From CAWFKS01 sp963816435 (lineage in GTDB: Bacteria > Pseudomonadota > Alphaproteobacteria > Rhizobiales > Rhizobiaceae): 64,000 nt of DNA. A model generated the notes under the pieces. It saw only the letters and a list, made by a program, of their open reading frames with translations. It was not told the DNA's origin and searched no databases. The position numbers and the translations under genes were made by a program. Below, piece after piece: positions 7,687-17,509 of this stretch (positions are counted from its first letter, which is position 1; each line of letters opens with the position of its first letter). The stretch spans positions 62,001 through 126,000 of the forward strand of contig CAWFKS010000011.1 in the NCBI GenBank assembly GCA_963816435.1, written 5' to 3'.

Positions 7687-9387
7687 CTACCGGAGATAGG
7701 CTTCGGAGGCGTAGCGGCGCATCATTCGGTGGCTGTTGAAGTAGTAGGCGATGCTGCCGATCGACTGCGTCATCGTCCATCGCCATTTGGCCTGCTCGTC
7801 GTGAAACAGCGGCAGCACAATGTTCTCCAGCTTGTCGTAGAGCGAAGCCGCATGCTGGGCGTCACCGTCTGATTCTGCAGGGTTTTCCGGCCCGATTGCC
7901 CATCCGGTCACCCCTTCCACGCAGGCCTCCGCCCACCAGCCGTCGAGCACGCTGAAGTTTATCACGCCGTTGAAAGCGGCCTTCATGCCGCTGGTGCCGG
8001 AGGCCTCCATCGGCGGGCGCGGCGTGTTCAGCCAGATGTCGGCGCCCGACACCAGGCTCGCGGCGAGCTGCATGTCGTAGCCCGGCAGGAACACGCAGGG
8101 CACCTTGCCTTCCAGCCTGCGCGCCACGTCGTGGATCTCTCGGATGGCGTTCCTGCCCTGCTGGTCGTGCGGATGCGCCTTGCCGGCGAAGACCAGCTGG
8201 AACGGATGCTTTTCCGCGATCGCGACAAGCCTTTGTAAATCCTCGAAGATCAGGTCCGGCCGCTTGTAGCCGGTCATGCGCCGCGCGAAGCACAGCGTCG
8301 GCAGCTCCGGATCGAGCGTGGTTCCGGCGCGCTCCTTCACGTCGGCGACGAAGTCCTTCTTGGCAGCCACATGCGCGTTCCAGACCTCCTCGGTCGGCAG
8401 CCGCATCGCCGCGACCAGCACCTCCGGTTCGTGGCGCCAGCGAGGCATGTACTCGTCATAGAGCCGGGCGAACGCCTCGTGCGTCCAGGTCACCGGATGC
8501 ACGCCGTTGGTGACCGCGTGGATGCGATAGCCCGGGAACATCCTCCGCGTCGTCTCGGCGTGCCGTCGCGCGACGCCGTTCGTGTAGCCGGCCAGCCCCA
8601 GCGCCAGCCGCGTCATGTTCAGCCGATCCGCGCCGGCCAGCGCCTTCAGCGTGTCGGGGTCGATCATGTCGGGCAACAGTCGCTCGACCAGATCGTAGGA
8701 AAACCGGTCGTGACCGGCCTCGACCGGCGTGTGCGTGGTGAACACGCAGCGCTGGCGCACGGCAGCGAGGTCGTATTCGATCTTCTCGGATTCGCCCGAG
8801 GCCCGCCAATGGTCGAGCAGTTCCAGCGTCAGGAGCGCCGCATGGCCCTCGTTCAGGTGGTAGACCTGCACGTCGAACCCGAGCGCACGCAGGATCCGCA
8901 TGCCGCCAATGCCGAGCACCACTTCCTGTTTCAGCCGGTATTCCTCGTCGCCGCCATAGAGGTAGTGGGTGATCTCGCGATCGGCTGGATCGTTGAGATC
9001 GTGGTCCGTGTCGAGCAGCAGGATCGGCGTCTTGTGGCCATGCGCGGAAGCATGGACGTAGAGCCACGGCCTGATCCAGACGTCGCGTCCCTCGATCTGC
9101 ACGGCGACCATGGCTTCCTGGGCAACGCACCAGTCGGCCGGGTTCCACCAGTCGGGCTGCTCGGTCTGGGCGCCGTTCGCGTCGAGACCCTGGCGGAAAT
9201 AACCGGCGCGGCTGACCAGCGTGACGAACACGACCGGCAGTTCGAGATCGGAGCAGGAGCGTGCTGTGTCGCCCGCCAGCACACCGAGACCGCCCGAATA
9301 GGTGTGCATTTCCGGGCGGATGGCGATCTCCATGGAGAAATACGCGACCCGCGTGGCGTTGATGAAAGGGTGTACAGCCAGCGCCAT
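7687..9387 (-). CDS. Alpha-glucan phosphorylase, short form (GT35)
   Basis: It releases glucose 1-phosphate from glycogen-like alpha-glucans with pyridoxal phosphate. The 566-residue protein starts at an ATG at 9387 (MALAVHPF) and matches the short phosphorylase subfamily: VAYFSMEIAI, YSGGLGVLAGD, VYHLNEGHAALL, FTTHTPVEAGHD, NGVHPVTW and the PLP-lysine motif EASGTSGMKAAFNG. It is shorter than classical GlgP (around 800 residues), as expected for this subfamily. The start is 4 bases from the stop of the upstream dehydrogenase, so the two are co-transcribed. With a D-lactate-type dehydrogenase beside it, it could supply fermentative breakdown of stored glucan, which is inference. Confidence 0.88.
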   Translation of the reverse strand: MALAVHPFINATRVAYFSMEIAIRPEMHTYSGGLGVLAGDTARSCSDLELPVVFVTLVSRAGYFRQGLDANGAQTEQPDWWNPADWCVAQEAMVAVQIEGRDVWIRPWLYVHASAHGHKTPILLLDTDHDLNDPADREITHYLYGGDEEYRLKQEVVLGIGGMRILRALGFDVQVYHLNEGHAALLTLELLDHWRASGESEKIEYDLAAVRQRCVFTTHTPVEAGHDRFSYDLVERLLPDMIDPDTLKALAGADRLNMTRLALGLAGYTNGVARRHAETTRRMFPGYRIHAVTNGVHPVTWTHEAFARLYDEYMPRWRHEPEVLVAAMRLPTEEVWNAHVAAKKDFVADVKERAGTTLDPELPTLCFARRMTGYKRPDLIFEDLQRLVAIAEKHPFQLVFAGKAHPHDQQGRNAIREIHDVARRLEGKVPCVFLPGYDMQLAASLVSGADIWLNTPRPPMEASGTSGMKAAFNGVINFSVLDGWWAEACVEGVTGWAIGPENPAESDGDAQHAASLYDKLENIVLPLFHDEQAKWRWTMTQSIGSIAYYFNSHRMMRRYASEAYLR

Positions 9388-9391
9388 GTCG

Positions 9392-10408
9392 TCAGCCCCG
9401 GTTCGGTCCTGCGACGACGTTCTCCGGCCGGCCTTCGACGAAAGCACGTATGTTTCCGACCGTGGTGTCGGCGATGCGGCCGATCGCCTCGCGGGTGTTG
9501 AAGGCGCTGTGCGGCGTTACCACCACGTTCGGCAGGTGCAGGAGCACGTGATCGGCGACGAGATCGCGCAGGTCGTGCTGCTCGGAAAAGGCCGATGTGA
9601 TCAGCTCCGCCTCCTCCCGGATCAGCGGTTCGTCCGGCAGCACGTCCAGCCCGGCACCCGCAACCTTTCCCGAGCGCAGGGCCTGGATCAGGGCGCGCGA
9701 GTCGATCAGGCTGCCGCGCGCGGTGTTGATGAGGATCACGCCGTCCTTCATGCGGGCAAAGCTCGCCTCGTCGATGAGATGGCGCGTGTCGGCCGCGCCG
9801 GGAACGTGCAGCGAGATCACGTCCGACGCGGCCAGCAGTTCGTCGAACTCGACGTAGCGAAAGCCGAGATTGCCGGCGAGCGTGGAATCCGGGTAGAGGT
9901 CGTGGGCCAAGACCTCCATGCCGAATCCCTTGGCGATACGAACCACGTGCCGGCCGATGCTGCCGGTGCCGATCACGCCGAGCGTCTTGCCGGCGAGGTC
10001 GAACCCCTGCAGGCCTTCCGGCGAGAAGTGGCCGGAACGGGCCCGCTCCACCGCCTCCACGAGCCGATGGCTGATCGCCAGAAGCAGCGCGAAAACATGT
10101 TCGGCGACCGTGTTTTCGCCGTAGGTCGGCACGTTGCACACGTAGATGCCGTGCTCGGCGCAATAGGCGGTGTCGATATGGTCGAAGCCGGTCGAGCGCG
10201 TCGCCACCAGCTTCAGCGACGGCAGCTTCTCCAGCACGTCGCGGCCGAGTTGCGAATAGATGAAGGTCGACACCACCTCGGCATCCGCGAAATCGGCCGC
10301 GTTGGCCGCGACCAGCGGACCGGTGACGAGCGACACGTCGCTGGCCGGCTTGAGGCTGTCGAACGCGGACGCCTCGCGCGGCTCGGATTCAAACACGACC
10401 ACCTTCAT
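9392..10408 (-). CDS. D-isomer 2-hydroxyacid dehydrogenase, D-lactate dehydrogenase-like
   Basis: An NAD-dependent dehydrogenase of 338 residues. It has the Rossmann motif LGVIGTGSIGRHVVRIAKGFG, the catalytic arginine in INTARGSLID, the glutamate region AGLDVLPDEP and the histidine in VTPHSAFNTREA. The wording around TRSTGFDHID and GFGMEVLAHDLYP is closest to the LdhA branch rather than to phosphoglycerate dehydrogenase. I take the ATG at 10408 because AGGAG lies 7 bases upstream; an ATG at 10426 is also in frame. The neighbouring aminotransferase makes a hydroxypyruvate reductase role possible as well. Confidence 0.8.
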   Translation of the reverse strand: MKVVVFESEPREASAFDSLKPASDVSLVTGPLVAANAADFADAEVVSTFIYSQLGRDVLEKLPSLKLVATRSTGFDHIDTAYCAEHGIYVCNVPTYGENTVAEHVFALLLAISHRLVEAVERARSGHFSPEGLQGFDLAGKTLGVIGTGSIGRHVVRIAKGFGMEVLAHDLYPDSTLAGNLGFRYVEFDELLAASDVISLHVPGAADTRHLIDEASFARMKDGVILINTARGSLIDSRALIQALRSGKVAGAGLDVLPDEPLIREEAELITSAFSEQHDLRDLVADHVLLHLPNVVVTPHSAFNTREAIGRIADTTVGNIRAFVEGRPENVVAGPNRG

Positions 10409-10602
10409 GCGCTTCTCCTGGCTCACGATGCGGCGCCGAGATGTCAGTGCCGTGACACTGCGGCTGGCTGGGGCAAGCCGTCTGCAACGGATCGCTTCGG
10501 CGGCGACTTTCCGGATCGAATGGACGCGAAACGCAGCCCGAGATCAAGCCGTTCGGTCTCCGGCAAGGATGGAGGGTCGAGCCCGTCGCCTTGCGTCCCG
10601 GC

Positions 10603-11815
10603 TCAGACCGTCGAAGCCGGCCGAGCCGCGACGACCGCCGCGGCGGCATCGAGCGCTCCGGAACCATGAGGAATTCCCAGCGCCTTCATGCCGGCTTCCA
10701 TCGAGGCCAGCACGCCGAGCGTCATGTGGGCGTTGACGTGGCCCATATGCGCCACGCGCAGGAAATCGTGATAGGCCGGCTCGCTGGAAAGTGCCATTCC
10801 GAGCCCGATGCCCAGCGTCACGCCGGCTTCCCCCTCGAGCCAGCGCCTGAGCTGCGTCGCACCGCCGTTCGGTATCTTCGCGGCAGTGACCGATCGCGCC
10901 CGCGCGGAGCTGTCGGCGATGTTGAGTTCGATGCCGCCTTCGCTGCCCCACGCCTCGAACGCCGCCCACACCGCGCCGGCCAGCGTCTCGTGCCGGGCCC
11001 AGATTGCCTCGAGCCCCTCCTCCGCGATCATGTCCAGCGCCTCGCGCAGGCCGAACAGGTGATGCGTCGGGGCGGTCCCGCCGAAGAACTGGTAGAACTC
11101 CTCGCCCCTGGCGCGCGGCTTCCAGTCCCAGTAGGGCGTGACCAGCCCGGAACCCTGCGATTTCTCCAGCGCCTTGTCGGAGAACCACAATATGCCGAGG
11201 CCGGGCGGCACCATCAGCCCTTTCTGGCTGGCGCCGACCAGCACGTCGATGCCCCACGCGTCCATGCGCAGCTCGTCGCAGCCGAGCGACGCGATCGCGT
11301 CCACGCCGAACAAGGCCGGGTGGCCCGCATCGTCGATTGCCGCGCGGATCGCGGCCAGGTCGTTGCGCACCGACGAGGCGGTGTCGACATGGCTGACCAG
11401 CACCGCCTTGATGGCATGGTCCCTGTCGGCCGCGAGTGCCTCGGCGATACGCTGCGGATCGGCCGGGAGATCGCTTTCCGAAATCGATCAGCTCGACATC
11501 TACGCCCATGCGGCGCGCGACATCCGCCCAACCATGACCGAAGCGGCCGGTGGCGGCGACCAACGCCCGGTCGCCGCGGGAGAACATGTTGCAAATGGCC
11601 GCTTCCCACGCGCCGTGGCCGTTGGCCACGTACACCGCAACATGGCCGGAGCAGAGCGCCATGCGCTTGAGGTCGGGCATCAGCGCGCGAACCATGTCGA
11701 CGAGTTCACCCTCGTAGATGTTGGGCGACGGGCGATGCATGGCGGCAAGCACGCGGTCGGGCATGACCGAGGGCCCGGGTATGGCGAGGTAGGGGCGGCC
11801 GGCGCTGAAGGGCAT
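10603..11815 (-). CDS. Class V aminotransferase (serine/alanine-glyoxylate type), one frameshift
   Basis: A PLP enzyme of about 403 residues in the alanine/serine-glyoxylate aminotransferase group. The N-terminus MPFSAGRPYLAIPGPSVMPD has the group's typical opening, GHGAWEAA binds the cofactor phosphate, FGVDAIASLGC holds the aspartate near the pyridine nitrogen, and GASQKGLMVPPG holds the Schiff-base lysine. An extra A near 11478-11481 (GGAAAGC for GGAAGC) breaks the frame; the joined sequence reads LIDFGSDLPADPQRIAEALA. It heads a minus-strand set with the dehydrogenase (194-bp gap) and phosphorylase. Serine-glyoxylate transamination followed by reduction of hydroxypyruvate would fit, but the pairing is not proved. 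Confidence 0.82.
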
Positions 11816-11950
11816 CTGCGAGGTTCCTGTGCGATGTGGAAGCCTTGGCGTTACCTTCGAGCGCCCTCATCTGTCCAGCGTCTGCAGCGGCGTCCGATTG
11901 GCACAGACAACGGATGCATCCGGCCGAAACCCGTGCTAGCTCACAAGACC

Positions 11951-12996
11951 ATGGCACAGAAGAAGGCACACGAGGTCGACGCGTGGCTGAAGCGGCCGGA
12001 CCCGCGCGCGCAAATCGTCCTGATCTACGGCCCCGACCGCGGCCTGGTCTCGGAACGGGCGCGCGCCTTTGCCGTGGCAACCGGACTCTGCCCTGGACGA
12101 CCCCTTCACCGTGGTGCGGCTCGACGCCGGGTCGGACCAGCAAGCGGGCAGGCTGCTCGAGGAAGCGGGAACGGTGGCGATGTTCGCCTCCGAACGATTG
12201 ATCTGGATGAGCGGCGTCGGCGCCCAGAAATCCGTCGCCGACGAGGTGAAGCAGCTATTGGCCGAGCCGCCGCCCCAGACACTTATCCTGCTCGAGGCGG
12301 GCGAGCTGAAGAAGGGCGCGCCAATTCGTTCCGCGGTCGAATCGAGCCCCGCCGGCATGGCTCTTCCCTGCTATTCGGACGATGCGCGCGGCATTGACGC
12401 CGTCATTGACGATGAGCTCGCCCGTGCAGGGCTCGGCATCAGTCTCGAGGCCCGACAGGCGCTGAAGTCCACGCTCGGCGGCGACCGGCTGGCGACCCGG
12501 TCCGAGCTCGCCAAACTCACCCTCTACTGCCTCGGGCGCCGACCGGGTGGAGCTCGACGACGTACGCGCTGCGACCGGCGACGCATCGGCAACCAATGTC
12601 GGCGACGCGGTGGATGCAGCACTCGTCGGCGACGTTGCGCGCTTCGACGAAGCGTTCACGCGGCTTTCGAACGCCGGCGGGCAGGTCTCGCAGCTGCTTT
12701 CGGCTGCCATGCGGCAGCTGCAACAGCTCCAGCAGATGCGCTATGGCATGGACTCATCCGGGCGCAACGCGGCGGCGGCTGTCGCCGCGGCACGGCCCCC
12801 GGTATTCTTCGCGCGCAAGAAGCTGGTGGAGGACGCCCTGCGGCGCTGGAGCCTGCCGGCACTCGCACGTGCGCTCGAAAGGGTGCAAGGCGCCGTTCTG
12901 CAAAGCCGCCGTGAACCTGATCTGGGTGGCGCAGTGGCACGCCAGGCGCTGCTGGCGCTGGCCGTCGAAGCGGCCCGCGCAGCGCGGGGGGCCTAG
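11951..12996 (+). CDS. holA: DNA polymerase III delta subunit, two frameshifts
   Basis: The delta subunit opens and loads the sliding clamp. The protein, about 347 residues, starts MAQKKAHEVDAWL, with the family's VLIYGPDRGLVSERARAF, then LDDPFTVVRLDA and LIWMSGVGA, and ends with the helical domain QLLSAAMRQLQQLQQM and VFFARKKLVEDALRRW. Extra bases near 12087 and near 12535 (GGG for GG) shift the frame twice; the total length modulo 3 agrees. The gene is essential, so errors are the likely cause. In many rhizobia lptE and leuS lie upstream. Here the upstream neighbour is a divergent aminotransferase, so the conserved block has a break point at about 11.9 kb. Confidence 0.85.
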
Positions 12997-13063
12997 AACA
13001 CGGTAGCCGGCTTACCAATAGCTCGACCGGCCGCCGCGCTATAATCTTGTGGCGCCTGGCGGC

Positions 13064-13940
13064 TCAGGCCTGCAGCCGTCGGCAGACCTCGTCAAGCTGA
13101 TCCAGCGAGCGATAGGAAATCCTGATCTCGCCGCCCTTGTCCCGATGGGTGATCGACACGTTGAGGCCGGTCACGTCGGTCAGCAGCTTCTCGAGCGCCA
13201 GCGTGTCGGCATCCTTCTCTGCCGGAGCGGTAGCGCTGCTTCTTCGGCGTTGGAGCGTTCGGTTCCTGCGCCAGCGCCTCTGCCTGGCGGACCGAAAGTC
13301 CACCTTCGACGATGCGCCTCGCCAGTCCCGCTGGATCCTCGGCATTGACCAGTGTGCGAGCATGGCCCGCCGACAGCGAACCGTCGACCAGCAGGTCGCG
13401 GATAACATCGGGCAGTTTCAGCAGGCGCAGCGTGTTGGCGACGTGGCTCCGGCTCTTGCCTATAACCTGGGCGAGATCGGCCTGCGTGTATTTGTGTTCG
13501 TCGATAAGCCGTTGATAACCTTGCGCTTCCTCGACCGGGTTGAGGTCCGCTCTCTGCACGTTTTCGACGATGGCGAGCTCCATCGCCACCCGGTCGTCAA
13601 CGTCGCGCACGATCACCGGCACGTCCGTCAGGCCCGCCCGCTGCGCGGCCCGCCAGCGCCGCTCGCCGGCAATCAGCTCGAAGTGGTTGGTGCCTGCAAC
13701 CTGGCGCACGATCACCGGCTGAACCAGCCCGTGCGCTCGGATCGACTGGGCGAGATCCGCAAGCTCCGCCTCGGCGAAATTGCGCCTGGGATTTCTCGGA
13801 TTTGGCGTGATGAACTCGATCGGCACCCGACGGTCGGCCTGTGCCAGCGGCGCCTGCTCCTGTTCGACCGGCTTGTCCATCTCGCCGATCAGTGCGGCAA
13901 GCCCGCGCCCCAGCCGCTTTCTCGAAAGGTCTTCGCTCAT
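13064..13940 (-). CDS. parB: Chromosome partitioning protein ParB, one frameshift
   Basis: ParB binds parS sites and spreads on DNA as a CTP-dependent clamp. About 291 residues: the N-terminal ParA-interacting RKRLGRGLAALIGEMD, the CTP-binding nuclease-like fold with PNPRNPRR and LIAGERRWRAAQRAG, the ENVQRADLNPVEEA motif, a helix-turn-helix (TQADLAQVIGKSRSHVANTL) and a C-terminal dimerisation region. An extra base near 13235 breaks the frame after PTPKK; the true end reads TGLNVSITHRDKGGE to DEVCRRLQA. I start at the ATG at 13940 (MSEDLSRKRL), 40 bases after parA. Five candidate parS sites lie within the next 15 kb. Confidence 0.93.
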
Positions 13941-13980
13941 GTCGTTCTCTGTTATTTTCTTTGGCAACGCTGCCGAAGCG

Positions 13981-14778
13981 TCATGCCGCCTGCAGCCGTC
14001 GCTCGCGGCGGATCACTTCGCTGGCCAGCTGAAGATAGGCCTGGCTTCCGGCGCATTTGAGATCGTAAAGGATAGCCGGCTTACCATATGACGGCGCTTC
14101 GGAGACGCGAACGTTGCGAGGTATGATCGTCTGGTAGACCTTGTCGCCCATGAACGCGCGCACATCGTCGACCACCTGATTGGCGAGATTGTTGCGGCCG
14201 TCGTACATCGTCAGCACGATGCCCTGAATGGTCAGGCGCGGATTGATGGAGCTTCTCACCTGCTCCACCGTCTGCAGAAGCTGGCTGAGGCCCTCCAGCG
14301 CGAAGAACTCGCACTGCAGCGGCACCAGGACGGAATCGGCTGCTGCCATCGCATTGAGCGTCAGCAGGTTCAACGAGGGCGGGCAATCGACCAGCACGTA
14401 GGAGAAGCCATCTGCCTGCGCCTCCGGCGTTCGCAGCGCATCGCGCAGACGCATCACACGATCGGGCGCCGAGGCGATCTCCATTTCGATGCCAAGCAGA
14501 TCGAGCGTCGACGGCACGATGAACAGCCCGGGGACCGCGGTTTCGATCCGCGCCGCCGGCACCGAGGCCTCGCCGGTCAGCACGTCGTAGGAGGACAGCG
14601 GCCGGTCGCGCCGATCGATGCCGAGACCGGTGCTGGCGTTGCCCTGGGGGTCGAGATCGACCACCAGGACGCGTTCGCCGATCGCCGCCAGCGCGGTTGC
14701 CAGGTTGATGGCCGTCGTCGTCTTGCCTACGCCGCCCTTCTGGTTGGCGATGGTGATGATGCGCGGTGTCCTGCTCAT
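13981..14778 (-). CDS. parA: Chromosome partitioning ATPase ParA
   Basis: A deviant Walker ATPase that forms the gradient which moves ParB-parS complexes. 265 residues with ANQKGGVGKTTTAINLA (deviant Walker A, Lys14 and Lys19), VLVVDLDPQGNAS, Walker B YVLVDCPPSLNLLT and the C-terminal SYGKPAILYD. Starts considered were a TTG at 14802 and the ATG at 14778; the ATG has GAGG 6-9 bases upstream and gives the usual MSRTPRIITIANQ start. It lies 20 bases after rsmG and before parB, the standard alphaproteobacterial order. The frame is intact. Confidence 0.95.
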   Translation of the reverse strand: MSRTPRIITIANQKGGVGKTTTAINLATALAAIGERVLVVDLDPQGNASTGLGIDRRDRPLSSYDVLTGEASVPAARIETAVPGLFIVPSTLDLLGIEMEIASAPDRVMRLRDALRTPEAQADGFSYVLVDCPPSLNLLTLNAMAAADSVLVPLQCEFFALEGLSQLLQTVEQVRSSINPRLTIQGIVLTMYDGRNNLANQVVDDVRAFMGDKVYQTIIPRNVRVSEAPSYGKPAILYDLKCAGSQAYLQLASEVIRRERRLQAA

Positions 14779-14798
14779 GATCCTCGTCGTCACGCCCG

Positions 14799-15469
14799 TC
14801 AATCAGCGCGATCCGCTTCCGCCGCATGGCCAGCCCGGCGCAACCCCTCGATCTGAAGAATCACGCTTTCCGGCTCGATCGCGCTTCGATGTTCTATCAG
14901 ATCGAACGCCCACGCGTTACGGCTTTCTGCGATCTCGCGCCGGTAATCCCGGCCTTTGTGGAACAATCCGGTCGCTCCCGCCGCCAGCCATGGCGACGCG
15001 AGGTCGAGCAAACGCGGGAGAGGCGCGAGCGCCCTCGCGGTAACGATTCGCCGGCCGTTGCGCCGGGACGGGAGCCTCCTCGATGCGGCATCGGTGGACC
15101 TTTGCCGGCAGCTTGAGCCGTCCCACGACATTCGAGAGGAACGCCGCCTTTTTCGCGTTGCTCTCCACCAGGTCGACGAAGGAATGCGGCTTTTCGGCCG
15201 TGAGGATGGCGATGACGATCCCCGGGAAGCCGCCGCCGGAGCCGAGATCGAGCCAGACTCGTCGCATCCGGCGCGAGGCCGACGAGCTGAGCGCTGTCGA
15301 GGATGTGCCGTCGCCAGAGATCGCCCAGCGTGGAAGGTGCCGCAAGATTGATCGCCTTCGACCATTTCAGGAAATCCGCTCTCGAAGGAGCGCAATCGCG
15401 AATATGTTTCACGTGAAACGGGCGCTCGCGAGCCAGGGACCGCAACTCGGCAAGGTCGGCCTCGCTCAC
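14799..15469 (-). CDS. rsmG: 16S rRNA (guanine-527-N7) methyltransferase, two frameshifts
   Basis: It methylates G527 of 16S rRNA using S-adenosylmethionine. About 222 residues from a GTG at 15469 that overlaps the mnmG stop (GTGA). The SAM-binding motif LDLGSGGGFPGIVIAI is clear, followed by LVESNAKKAAFL and VTARALAPLPRLL. Extra bases near 15262 and near 15075 shift the frame, and the length modulo 3 agrees with two insertions. Codons near residue 20 (FHVKH) coincide with a near-perfect parS site, so the N-terminus of this protein is partly set by a partition site. Confidence 0.88.
15405..15420. other. parS site 1 (inside rsmG)
   Basis: TGTTTCACGTGAAACG matches the bacterial parS consensus TGTTTCACGTGAAACA at 15 of 16 positions. 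It lies within the rsmG coding region, 1.5 kb from parB. ParB is expected to load here. Confidence 0.88.
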
Positions 15470-17345
15470 GCCGCGCCCTTCCGCACGGGCCTGTCCAGGC
15501 CGCGCACGTGGGAAATCACCAGCGCCAGCGCGGCAGGAGTCATGCCGTCGACGCGCTGCGCCTCGGCGATCGAGCGCGGCCGGCGCGCCGCCAGCTTCTG
15601 GCGGAGTTCGTTGGAAAGTCCTGCAACGGCGGAAAAGTCGGCGTTCTCCGGGATTACGCGTTCTTCCTCACGACGAAGCTGGTCCGCATCCCGCGCCTGG
15701 CGCTCGAGATAGACTGCATAGCGCGCCTCCGTCTCCAGCGCCTCCGCGCATGGTCCGGACACGGACCCCAGTTCCGGCCAGACCTGGCGTAGCCTTGCGA
15801 TGTCGAGTTCGGGATAGGCAAGAAGATCGTAAGCCGAGCGCCTGACACCGTCCTGGTTCAGCGAAATCCCGGCGCGGGCCGCCTCGTTGGGCGTCAGCGT
15901 CAGTGACTTCGTCAGGGCGCGCGCTTCGTCAAGCGCCCGCTCCCGCTCTGCAAACCGCTGGACGCGGTCGGCAGACACGATTCCGAGCCTTTCACCGAGC
16001 GGCGTGAGCCGGGCGTCGGCATTGTCGGCGCGCAGCGACAGCCGGTATTCCGCGCGCGAGGTGAACATTCGGTACGGTTCCGTAATGCCCCGTGAAACGA
16101 GATCGTCAATCATGACGCCGATATAGGCGTCCGCGCGCCCAAGCCGGACCGGCTCGCCATCACCGGCTGCGGCAGCCGCGTTCAGGCCCGCCAGCAAGCC
16201 CCTGCGCCGCCGCTTCTTCGTAACCGGTCGTGCCGTTGATCTGGCCCGCGAGAAACAATCTCCCGATACGGCGTGTTTCCAGCGTCGTCTCCAGTTCCCG
16301 CGGATCGACGTGATCGTATTCGATCGCATACCCCGGCTGAAGCATCCTGGCGTGTTCCAGTCCCGGGATTACCGCCAGAAGAGCCGACTGCGCGTCTTCG
16401 GGTAGAGACGTCGAAATCCCGTTCGGGTAGACGGTGTCGTCATCCAGCCCCTCCGGCTCCAGGAAAATCTGGTGCCCGTCCCGATCGCCGAACTTGACGA
16501 TCTTGTCTTCGATCGACGGGCAATAGCGCGGGCCGACGCCCTTCGATAGATCCCGAATACATCGCCGATCGCTCGAGGTTGTCGCGGATCACCCGATGCG
16601 CATCCGGCGTCGTCCGTCGTGATGCCGCAGGCGATCTGGGGCAGGGTGATCCGGTCGGTCATCAGCGAGAACGGCACCGGATCGCGGATCGGCCTCCTGC
16701 ATCTCAAGACCGGCCCAGTCGATCGTGCGACCATCCAGCCGCGGCGGCGTTCCGGTCTTCAGGCGGCCCAGTGCAAAGCCGGCACGCTGGAGCGTTGCCG
16801 AAAGGCCCGTGGACGCGGCCTCGTTCCAGCGTCCGGCCGCAATCTTGCGCTCGCCAATATGGATAAGGCCGCGCAGGAACGTGCCCGTCGTAAGCACCAC
16901 CGCACCGCAATCCAGCCGCCGCCCGTCGCCAAGCACTACCGCCACTGCGCGGCCGTCTTCCACAACGATGTCGAACGCTTCACCTTCGACGACTTCCAAG
17001 GCGCTCCTGCCGCGCTATCGCCTCCTGCATCGCCTGCTTGTAGAGCTTGCGGTCTGCCTGCGTGCGCGGACCGCGAACGGCCGGGCCCTTGCGGCGGTTC
17101 AGCAGCCGGAACTGGATGCCTGCCTTATCCGCAACCCGGCCCATGAGGCCGTCCAATGCGTCGATCTCGCGCACCAGATGGCCCTTACCAAGCCCGCCGA
17201 TCGCGGGATTGCAGGACATCACCCCGATCGTGTCCCGACGAAGAGTGACCAATGCCGTGTTCGCACCATAGCGCGCCGCTGCGGATGCGGCCTCACACCC
17301 GGCGTGCCCGCCGCCGATGACCACGACATCGAATGAGCAATTCAC
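15466..17345 (-). CDS. mnmG: tRNA uridine-5-carboxymethylaminomethyl modification enzyme MnmG, about five frameshifts
   Basis: The FAD subunit of the MnmEG complex that modifies the wobble uridine of several tRNAs. About 624 residues from a GTG at 17345. The FAD motif VVVIGGGHAGCEAA, MSCNPAIGGLGKGHLVREID, GTFLRGLIHIGE, LKTGTPPRLDG, ETTLETRRIGRLFLAGQING and TSRAEYRLSLRADNAD are all present but in different frames. Insertions are placed near 17005, 16690, 16627 (GACGGACG for GACGACG), 16543 (GGG for GG) and 16203. The overall length modulo 3 fits five. Every segment matches the family, so this is an intact gene damaged by sequence errors. Its start is 161 bp from mnmE, in a spacer that carries parS sites. 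Confidence 0.9.
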
Positions 17346-17419
17346 GATTCAGGCTCCTGCCAAAGCGGCACACTTGTTCAGCGATGCGGCGAAGTCAAGC
17401 CGTCCGGGCCGCACGAGTC

Positions 17420-17435
17420 TGTTTCACGTGAAACG
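17420..17435. other. parS site 2 (mnmG-mnmE spacer)
   Basis: TGTTTCACGTGAAACG, identical to site 1, 15 of 16 positions to consensus. It lies in the non-coding spacer upstream of mnmG. Confidence 0.9.
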
Positions 17436-17457
17436 AACCGCGATGGGCTGGCGGCGC

Positions 17458-17473
17458 TGTTTCACGTGAATCA
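17458..17473. other. parS site 3 (mnmG-mnmE spacer)
   Basis: TGTTTCACGTGAATCA, one mismatch to consensus. Its start is 38 bp from that of site 2. Confidence 0.85.
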
Positions 17474-17493
17474 TGGCGGCACTTGCCCGCTGA

Positions 17494-17509
17494 TGTTTCA
17501 CGTGAGTCA
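17494..17509. other. parS site 4 (overlaps mnmE stop)
   Basis: TGTTTCACGTGAGTCA, two mismatches to consensus. Its last three bases are the complement of the mnmE stop codon. Its start is 36 bp from that of site 3, so sites 2-4 form an evenly spaced cluster. Confidence 0.75.

Noticed and set aside
13004..14086. Repeated 14-mer TAGCCGGCTTACCA at 13004 and 14073
   Set aside because: Several repeats of this length are expected by chance in 64 kb, and one copy is inside parA coding sequence.
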